Of a stretch of DNA of 56,777 nt, positions 50,720-56,777 are shown piece by piece (the stretch's first letter is position 1; the number at the start of each line of letters is the position of its first letter). This DNA comes from JBGSIZ01 sp041742255. Lineage in GTDB: Bacteria; Pseudomonadota; Alphaproteobacteria; Rhodobacterales; Rhodobacteraceae. The stretch is taken from positions 1 to 56,777 of the forward strand of contig JBGSIZ010000197.1 of the NCBI GenBank assembly GCA_041742255.1, read 5' to 3'. The position numbers and the translations under genes were made by a program. Below the pieces are notes generated by a model. That model was not told where the DNA came from. It made no database searches and saw nothing but the letters and a program-made list of their open reading frames with translations.

Positions 50720-51913
50720 ATGACCCCGAGTTTCCTGCGTTCTGCCCTTGTTCTGGGTCTGTTGTCTGCTGTTGGCCCATTTGCCATTGATATGTTCCTG
50801 CCTGCGTTGCCGATAATCGGGGCCGCGTTGGATGCCCCCGTGGCCACCGTTCAATTGACCCTGACGTTGTATTTCGTGGCCTTTGGGCTGTCGCAGATGA
50901 TCTATGGACCGCTGGCCGATCAGTATGGTCGCAAGGCCCCCATCCTTGTTGGGTTGTCGATTTTTGCGGTGGCGTCGGTGTTGGCCGCGATGGCCCCGAC
51001 GATTGGCTGGTTGATCGCGGCCCGCGTGTTGCAGGGGATCGGGGCCGCATCGGTCATGGTGGTGCCCCGTGCGATCATTCGCGACATGATGACCGGACCG
51101 CAAGCCGCCCGGATGATGGCCGCCTTGATGATGGTGATTTCGGTGTCCCCGATGTTGGCCCCTTTGGCGGGCGCCGGGTTTCTGGCCATGGGCAACTGGC
51201 GTTTGATATTCTGGGCGCTGGCCGGGGCAGGCATTGCCAGCCTTTTGGTGACCGTGTTCCTGCAACCTGAAACGCTCAAACGCGAGGACCGCGTGCCCGT
51301 CAATTTCGCGTCCATGGGCCGGGGTATCCGGGTGTTGATGACCGATCCCGGGTTTCTGGGCCTGACGTTTGTGGGCGCGTTTGGATTTGCCAGCTTTTTC
51401 GTGTTCATCTCAAGCGCCGCGTTTGTCTATTCCGGGCAGTTCGGGTTGACCCCGGTGCAGTTTGGCCTCGCGTTTGCCGCCAATGCGATGGGGTTTATCG
51501 GCGCATCCCAGTTTGCAGGCGTGATCGGGGGCCGAATCGGCATGGGGCCGATGATCCGGTTGGCCGCGTTCGGGTTTGCGGGGTTTTCGGTTGCGTTGCT
51601 GGTTCTGGCGCTGGCCGGGTTGGCCAGTTTGCCTGTCATCATCGGGATGCTGGTTCTCGCCAATGGCTGTTTGGGTCTGATCATTCCCGCCACGATGGTG
51701 ATGGCGCTGGACGATCACGGGGATATTGCGGGCCTTGCGTCGTCCCTTGGCGGCACGTTGCAGATGATTCTGGGCGGCGTGTTTGTGGCCCTGACGGGGC
51801 CGTTTTTCGATGGCACGGCGGTGCCGATGATCGCCGCGATTGCTGTGTCTGCCGTGGTCACGTTGCTGTTGGCGCTGTGGGTGCTGCCCCGGTTGCGGAT
51901 GCAAAGCGCCTGA
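50720..51913 (+). CDS. Bcr/CflA-type MFS multidrug efflux transporter
   Basis: 397 residues with 12 predicted helices. The Bcr/CflA opening (GPFAIDMFLPALPIIGAAL), VQLTLTLYFVAFGLSQMIYGPLADQYGRK (the MFS loop 2-3 motif D..GRK) and RVLQGIGAASVMVVPRAIIRD (family motif C region) are present. It would export drugs or small metabolites with protons. AGGAGG lies just upstream of the ATG, and the 11-bp repeat triplet lies between it and the ABC exporter gene. Confidence 0.93.
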   Translation: MTPSFLRSALVLGLLSAVGPFAIDMFLPALPIIGAALDAPVATVQLTLTLYFVAFGLSQMIYGPLADQYGRKAPILVGLSIFAVASVLAAMAPTIGWLIAARVLQGIGAASVMVVPRAIIRDMMTGPQAARMMAALMMVISVSPMLAPLAGAGFLAMGNWRLIFWALAGAGIASLLVTVFLQPETLKREDRVPVNFASMGRGIRVLMTDPGFLGLTFVGAFGFASFFVFISSAAFVYSGQFGLTPVQFGLAFAANAMGFIGASQFAGVIGGRIGMGPMIRLAAFGFAGFSVALLVLALAGLASLPVIIGMLVLANGCLGLIIPATMVMALDDHGDIAGLASSLGGTLQMILGGVFVALTGPFFDGTAVPMIAAIAVSAVVTLLLALWVLPRLRMQSA

Positions 51914-51962
51914 GGGCGGTTTTTTCTGGCATCCAACCGGGGTCAGGCGTATGCCGCCGCCC

Positions 51963-52304
51963 ATGACCGATACCTTGCCCCCGTGCCCCGAGTGTAAATC
52001 CGTGTTCACCTATGAGGTGGACGCCCTGTTGACCTGTCCCGAATGTGGCCATGAATGGACCGCCGCCGGGACCGATGATCCGGTGATTGAGGTGCGCGAC
52101 AGTGTGGGCAATATCCTGCGCGATGGCGACACCGTCACCGTCATCAAGGGGCTGAAGGTCAAGGGGTCGTCCACCATGCTCAAGGTCGGGACCAAGGTCA
52201 CGGGCATCCGGTTGGTTGCGGGCGACCATGACATTGATTGCAAGATCCCCGGATTTGGCCAGATGGGCCTGAAATCCGAGTTTGTGAAAAAGGTCGCTGA
52301 TTAA
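51963..52304 (+). CDS. phnA: PhnA/YjdM-family zinc-ribbon protein
   Basis: 113 residues: an N-terminal zinc ribbon with two Cys-x2-Cys pairs (CPEC at 12-15 and again in LLTCPECGHEW) followed by the PhnA domain (VRDSVGNILRDGDTVTVIKGLKVKGSS, then LKVGTKVTGIRL and DCKIPGFGQMGLKSEFVKK). Once linked to alkylphosphonate uptake; one homologue hydrolyses phosphonoacetate but most have no proven role. No other phn genes are nearby. An in-frame ATG 12 bases earlier is possible. Convergent with the RND pump gene. Confidence 0.92.
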   Translation: MTDTLPPCPECKSVFTYEVDALLTCPECGHEWTAAGTDDPVIEVRDSVGNILRDGDTVTVIKGLKVKGSSTMLKVGTKVTGIRLVAGDHDIDCKIPGFGQMGLKSEFVKKVAD

Positions 52305-52320
52305 CCCTGACCCGCCCCGG

Positions 52321-55300
52321 TCATTCCGCCGCCTTGAGCGGGGTTTGCAGGGGCAGGGGGGCCATCAGCGGTTCTTCGGTCCAGATGATTTCTGGCGCTG
52401 GCGTCCGCGCCGCTGCCCGTGACAGTGCCCAGTCCCGCGCCGCCTGACTGGACCGGCCGAACGACAGTTTCGACAACAGTTGCGCCCCCCAGAGTGCGTA
52501 GGTGGTGACCCAGACCCGGATCGCCAGCATGGACGGCGTGAACACCAGCGTCAGAACCGTCGCAATGCCCAGACCGAACACCACCGCCGTCGCCAACTGT
52601 TTCCACCACAGCGCCGTGGGGCTGTCGATCGAATACCCCCCATTGATGAAATCGAGCGATAGCCCGAACATCATGGGCGCAAGCCCCGCCATGGTTGTGA
52701 TGGTGGTCAACAACACGGGGCGAATCCGATCCTCGGCCGTGCGCGTGATCGCCTCGGTCCGGGGCATGTATTGCCGGTAATCCTGATAGGTGTCGATCAA
52801 CACGATGTTGTTGTTCACCACGATCCCTGCCAGCGCCACGATGCCCGTGCCCGTCATGATGATCGAGAACGCCTGATCCATGACCAGCATCCCCACCAAG
52901 ACCCCCGCCGTGGACAAGACCACCGCCAGCAGCACCAGAACCGAGTTGTAGAACGAATTGAACTGCGCCAGCAGAATGATGAACATGAGGCCAAGCGCCC
53001 CCGCAAAGGCGGTCATGAGGAACGCCCCGCTTTCTTCCTGTTCTGCCGTGTCCCCGGTCCATTCGTAGCTGACCGAGGCGGGCAGGACCCCGGTGTCCAG
53101 CCATTCGGTGAGCGCCGCAATGCGTTCGTTGGCCGTGACGGGGATTTCGGTTATGTCGTCCTCTTCGAGCAGAACTGCGATGCTGTCGGGTGTTCCGTCG
53201 TTTTCGTAGGCGATGATGTCATACCGCGCGGCCCCTGTGGCCGTGTCATCAACCAGCCGCGCATAGGCCAGCGAAACGGGGATATTGCCGACCTCTGTTG
53301 TCAGTTTTACCAGACCCTCGGCCACGCCTGCCTTGACGTTGAAGGCCCGTTGCTGGTCGATCCGGTCGATTTGCGCAAGTTGCGCGACGGGGGTGCGCGT
53401 GATGAAATTGGACAAGGGCACCAGACCGGCAGGAGTGCGCACCTTGAGGCTGTCGAGAGTGGACAGCACTCGGTCTTGTTCGGGCAGGCGCACCCGGATT
53501 TCAATCTCTTCGTCGGAACTGTCCACCCGCATGGTGTCCAGAAGAACCCCCCGCGTGACCAACTGCACCATGCCGCCGACCGTCGCCACGTCTGCGCCGT
53601 AGCGCCCGGCCTTTTCCACGTCCACGTCAATCTGCCAGTCGATGCCGGGCAGGGGGCGGCTGTCTTCGGCCTGAATGACGCCGGGCAGGGTGTCCATCGC
53701 CCGCCGCACGGTGTCGGTCGCGGCCAGAAGGTCGTCCCAGTTGTCGGATTTGAGTTCGAGGTGGATCGGTTTGGACGCCCCCGGACCCATTGCAAGGTTG
53801 AGCGTTTCCGTCCGGATGCCCGGTATTTTCGCCAGTTCCGCCGACAGCCGTTCGATCACCAGATCGCCGTCAAGGTCCGCCCGGTTCAAGCCGTTGGCCG
53901 CTGCGAAATCGTCCCGGTCTTCCCATGGCACGAGTTCGAGTTGGAGTTGCCCGATCGCGTCCCCCGGACCCCCGGCCCCCCCGGTGTTCTGGTTCAGACC
54001 ACCCGCCCCCGCAAAGGCGAACACGGTTTGCACGCCCGGTTCCTGCAGCGCCACCGATTCCACCTGTGCGACGAGCGCGTCTTTTTCCGGCAGGCTGAGG
54101 TTGCCGCGCGCCTGAACGTAGACGATCACCTGTTCGGGTTCGGATTCCACAAAGAATTCAACGCCGTTGTTGTTTTTGCCAAAGTAGACGAACGTCCAGA
54201 CCACGAACACGCCCACTGCCGCCACCGACACCAGCGGCATGATCGGGTTGCCGACGATAAAATGCATCACCTTGCCAAAGACCGACCGGTGGTAGCCTGC
54301 CCGCACCCGCCGCGCGGGCCGTTCGAGCGTGGCTGCCCCCATCGTGATCGAAAGGCCGACCGCCCCCGCAAAGAACAGAACGAACCCAGGAAGTGACGCC
54401 ATGACCCCGTCCGTTTGCACCGCTTGGCCCGAGAAATAGCCGGGGTTGAGCGTGAGCATCGCCCCCATGAACGCCACAAGCCCCGCAGGCACCACCAGCG
54501 CCGCCCGTGCCCACCACGGCAACCGCCCCCGCAAGGCGTCAGACGCCCGCCCGAAAATCCGGCTCATCCGGCCTGTCACCCCGCCCAGAACCGGTAGATA
54601 CACCAGCGCCACCACAAGCGACGCCGACAGCACGAAAATCAGCGTGACCGGCAGCATCCCCATGAATTCCCCCGGCACGCCGGGCCAGAACAGCATGGGC
54701 AGGAAGGCGCACAGCGTGGTCGCCGTGGACGACACGATGGGCCAGAACATCCGTTTGGCGGCCTCGACATAGGCGTGCATGGGGCCGGACCCTTCGGAAA
54801 TCCGTTTGTCGGCGTATTCGACCACCACGATGGCCCCGTCCACCAGCATCCCCACCGCAAGGATCAGCCCGAACATGACGATATTGGAAATCGTGATCCC
54901 CATCACCCCCATCAGCGCAAAGGTCAAAAGGAACGAGGTGGGGATCGAAAACCCCACAAGCAGGGCGGGTCGCGTGCCCAGTGACGCCAGAACCACGATC
55001 ATCACCAGCGCGATGGCGGTCAGAACCGAGCCTTCGAGCTGGCTGACCATGGAGGCCACGTTGCGGCTTTGGTCGTTGGAGGTGCCGACCTGAATGGCCG
55101 CCTGCAATTCGGGGGGCCATGATGCCCGTTCGGCCTCGACCGTTGCGCGCACGAGCGCGGAGGTGTCGATGAGGTTGAACCCTTTGCGTTTGACCACCTG
55201 AAGCGCCACGGTGTTCTGGCCGTCGAACCGTGCCGTGGACTGCCGGTCCTCGAACGTCAATTTGATGTTTGCAAGGTCGCCAAGTGTCACAACCCGGTCC

Positions 55301-56043
55301 CCGTTGGTTTTGACGGGCAGGTTGTAGACGTCTTGCGGGCTGTTGAAGGATGATGGGATCTTGACCGCAAAGGACCCTTGCGCGCTGTCCACGTCCCCCG
55401 CCGCGATCAGCAGGTTGTTGTTGGTCACAACCCCGATAAGTTCCCCCGCCGTGACGTTATACGCCTCGAGCCGGAGGGGGTCGATGATGACCTCGAGCAT
55501 TTCGTCCCGTTGGCCGGTCAGCGCCGCCTCTAGCACCGCGTCAAGGCTTTCCAGACGGTCCTGAAGGTCTTTGGCGACCTGCACCAAGGTCCGTTCGGGC
55601 ACCGCCCCTGTCAGGTTCACGATGATGATCGGAAATTCCGAGAAGTTGATTTCGTTGATGGAATACTGGTCCGCGCCAGACGGAAACTGGGCCTCGGCGG
55701 TGTTCATCGCGTCGCGCACGTCGGCCATGATCCGCGTCTTGTCCCAGCCGAATTCAAATTCGAGTGCGACCCCGGCGTAACCTTCGGCCGCCGTCGCCGA
55801 CATGGATTTCAAGCCGTCCAGATCGGCCAATTGTGTTTCCATCGGTTTGACGAGCAGTTTTTCGCTGTCTGCTGCCGAAATGCCGGGGAAGGGCACCGAG
55901 ACAAACAGCGCCGGGATTTCGATATCTGGTTCGCCTTCTTTGGGCAGGCCCACATAGGCGTAGCCGCCCGCCAGAAGCGACAGAAAGATAAAGGCGAGCA
56001 CCATCCGCGCGCGGGATGCTGCCCAATCGACGATGCCGGTCAT
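52321..56043 (-). CDS. RND-family efflux transporter, inner-membrane pump
   Basis: A 1240-residue AcrB-like pump, longer than the usual ~1030-1050 residues. After the first helix (MVLAFIFLSLLAGGYAYVGL) come PKEGEPDIEIPALFVSVPFPGISA, porter domains, SIPTSFLLTFALMGVMGITISNIVMFGLILAVGMLVDGAIVVVEY (the helix 4 Asp relay), the second half with GTGIVALAGIVVNNNIVLIDTY, and a C-terminal tail. Two extra hydrophobic segments and a linker between helices 6 and 7 (about 485-580) explain part of the extra length. Substrate unknown. It overlaps the adaptor gene by 4 bases, forming a pump operon. Confidence 0.94.
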   Translation of the reverse strand: MTGIVDWAASRARMVLAFIFLSLLAGGYAYVGLPKEGEPDIEIPALFVSVPFPGISAADSEKLLVKPMETQLADLDGLKSMSATAAEGYAGVALEFEFGWDKTRIMADVRDAMNTAEAQFPSGADQYSINEINFSEFPIIIVNLTGAVPERTLVQVAKDLQDRLESLDAVLEAALTGQRDEMLEVIIDPLRLEAYNVTAGELIGVVTNNNLLIAAGDVDSAQGSFAVKIPSSFNSPQDVYNLPVKTNGDRVVTLGDLANIKLTFEDRQSTARFDGQNTVALQVVKRKGFNLIDTSALVRATVEAERASWPPELQAAIQVGTSNDQSRNVASMVSQLEGSVLTAIALVMIVVLASLGTRPALLVGFSIPTSFLLTFALMGVMGITISNIVMFGLILAVGMLVDGAIVVVEYADKRISEGSGPMHAYVEAAKRMFWPIVSSTATTLCAFLPMLFWPGVPGEFMGMLPVTLIFVLSASLVVALVYLPVLGGVTGRMSRIFGRASDALRGRLPWWARAALVVPAGLVAFMGAMLTLNPGYFSGQAVQTDGVMASLPGFVLFFAGAVGLSITMGAATLERPARRVRAGYHRSVFGKVMHFIVGNPIMPLVSVAAVGVFVVWTFVYFGKNNNGVEFFVESEPEQVIVYVQARGNLSLPEKDALVAQVESVALQEPGVQTVFAFAGAGGLNQNTGGAGGPGDAIGQLQLELVPWEDRDDFAAANGLNRADLDGDLVIERLSAELAKIPGIRTETLNLAMGPGASKPIHLELKSDNWDDLLAATDTVRRAMDTLPGVIQAEDSRPLPGIDWQIDVDVEKAGRYGADVATVGGMVQLVTRGVLLDTMRVDSSDEEIEIRVRLPEQDRVLSTLDSLKVRTPAGLVPLSNFITRTPVAQLAQIDRIDQQRAFNVKAGVAEGLVKLTTEVGNIPVSLAYARLVDDTATGAARYDIIAYENDGTPDSIAVLLEEDDITEIPVTANERIAALTEWLDTGVLPASVSYEWTGDTAEQEESGAFLMTAFAGALGLMFIILLAQFNSFYNSVLVLLAVVLSTAGVLVGMLVMDQAFSIIMTGTGIVALAGIVVNNNIVLIDTYQDYRQYMPRTEAITRTAEDRIRPVLLTTITTMAGLAPMMFGLSLDFINGGYSIDSPTALWWKQLATAVVFGLGIATVLTLVFTPSMLAIRVWVTTYALWGAQLLSKLSFGRSSQAARDWALSRAAARTPAPEIIWTEEPLMAPLPLQTPLKAAE

Positions 56044-56777
56044 CCTTTTGCCTCCTGCCAGGTCGGGTCAACCCTGACCCCGTCGATGACGTATTCCTGA
56101 CCCACGACGATGATGTCGGCCTGATCGGGGAGCCCACCGACCCAGACCCCGTCCACCGTGTCCCGGATGAGCGTCACCGGGGCAAAGCCCGCCACGTTGC
56201 CTGGATCGACCGTGCGCACCCCCAAGGTGCCGTTGTCATCTAGCGTAAGCGCCGATTGCGGCAATAGGTGCGCCGCCCGGCCATCTGCCGCCACGAGGAT
56301 TTCCGCCGTCTGCCCGTCGCCGATGGTCAGGTCGGGGTTGGCCACGGTGATTTCAACGCGGAATGTCCGGGTGGTTTCATCGGCAGAGCGGGATACGAAG
56401 CTGACCGTGCCGCGCACCTCTTGCCCCGATGTCAGACGCGCGCCCGCCAGCGCCCCCGGTTTGATCTTGTCCACGTCCCCTTCGGCGACAAAGCCCACGA
56501 GCCGGATCGGGTCGAGTTGCAGGATTTCGGCGCACAGCACCCCCGGTTGCAGGAGCGAACCGAGTTCGGCGGTGTCCTGATTGAGGAGGCCGCCAAAGGG
56601 GGCGGTGATCTGCAATTTCGCGATGTTTTGTTGTGCGCCCGCGACGGCGGCGGTGGCCGATACGATCCCTGCCTTGACGCTTTCGATTGCCGCCACCGCA
56701 CTTTGCACGCTGGCGTCCGCGCCCACGATCCCGGCCCGCGCCCCTTCGAGTGCGGCCTCGGCAGAGGTGACGCCCGC
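56040..56777 (-). CDS. RND efflux periplasmic adaptor (HlyD/AcrA type), C-terminal part
   Basis: The frame enters from the right edge, so the N-terminus (signal or lipid anchor and part of the hairpin) is missing; 245 codons plus stop are seen. Visible are the end of an Ala-rich coiled-coil hairpin, the lipoyl half ITAPFGGLLNQDTAELGSLLQPG, beta-barrel LVGFVAEGDVDKIKPGALAGARL and the membrane-proximal VRTVDPGNVAGFAPVTLIRDTVDGVWVGGLPDQADIIVVGQEYV. It links the RND pump to an outer-membrane TolC-like channel. The stop overlaps the pump start (ATGA). Confidence 0.92.
   Translation of the reverse strand, partial: AGVTSAEAALEGARAGIVGADASVQSAVAAIESVKAGIVSATAAVAGAQQNIAKLQITAPFGGLLNQDTAELGSLLQPGVLCAEILQLDPIRLVGFVAEGDVDKIKPGALAGARLTSGQEVRGTVSFVSRSADETTRTFRVEITVANPDLTIGDGQTAEILVAADGRAAHLLPQSALTLDDNGTLGVRTVDPGNVAGFAPVTLIRDTVDGVWVGGLPDQADIIVVGQEYVIDGVRVDPTWQEAKG

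Noticed and set aside
51907..51925. CGCC-TGAG-GGCG hairpin followed by six T after the MFS gene
   Set aside because: The stem is only 4 bp and includes the stop codon; too weak to call a terminator although the T-run is suggestive.
52771..54396. 541-codon plus-strand frame opposite the RND pump
   Set aside because: His/Arg/Asp-rich shadow of the pump; no domain seen.
1..56777. CRISPR arrays, rRNA, tRNA or known riboswitches
   Set aside because: No regularly spaced long repeats, no rRNA blocks, and no convincing tRNA or riboswitch fold was recognised by eye; a covariance-model scan would be needed to exclude small RNAs.

Overview
The window looks like a chromosomal segment of a Rhodobacterales-type (roseobacter-like) alphaproteobacterium. 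The evidence is GC-rich coding with strong third-position G/C, a ccmI-ruvX-DUF1289 operon, a heterotetrameric sarcosine oxidase operon (soxBDAG), an EcfG-type general-stress sigma factor and perfect EcfG-type promoters (GGAAC-N16-CGTT). No rRNA, tRNA, CRISPR array or transposase was recognised.

Region 1 (1-13.1 kb) is a stress and envelope block. It holds the N-terminal part of a cyclic beta-1,2-glucan synthase (ndvB type) with a small upstream gene, galU, two PRC-barrel proteins, a PHB-depolymerase-family esterase, a giant CheB-CheR-PAS-kinase-receiver-receiver-LuxR fusion, two tiny one-helix membrane peptides, a larger membrane protein, a DUF892 ferritin-like protein and an EcfG-type sigma factor. 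Four perfect EcfG-type promoters precede the ndvB unit, galU and both PRC-barrel genes, and weaker versions precede the esterase and the sigma gene itself. The sigma factor and its probable targets therefore sit together.

Region 2 (13.2-30.1 kb) is a LuxR-type regulator followed by a tight 12-gene alginate-type operon: algD, alg8, alg44, algA, algG, algI, algJ, a Sel1 protein, algX, algF, a 924-residue Sel1 protein and an algL homologue. Precursor supply (AlgD, the GDP-mannose pyrophosphorylase half of AlgA), polymerisation (Alg8) and O-acetylation (AlgI/J/X/F) keep their key residues. Four other modules look catalytically or regulatorily dead: the PMI half of AlgA, the c-di-GMP (PilZ) site of Alg44, the DPHD site of AlgG and the catalytic His/Arg/Tyr of AlgL. 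No AlgE porin is present. This is the most unusual system in the window: it probably makes an O-acetylated polymannuronate-like polymer that is not epimerised, not cut by AlgL and not gated by c-di-GMP through Alg44.

Region 3 (30.2-41.3 kb) carries dusA, a TauE/SafE permease, a PhyH-like oxygenase, the minus-strand ccmI-ruvX-DUF1289 operon, and soxBDAG split between soxB and soxD by a perfect hairpin and a visibly AT-rich membrane-protein gene. Region 4 (41.3-56.8 kb) carries a sulfotransferase and two GT2-like glycosyltransferases, sodB, a short RTX protein, a LOG-family protein, a LysM protein, an Atm1-like ABC exporter, a Bcr/CflA-type MFS pump, a PhnA-like protein, and an RND pump with the C-terminal part of its adaptor. 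Two intergenic triplets of an 11-bp repeat lie at 32.85 and 50.65 kb.
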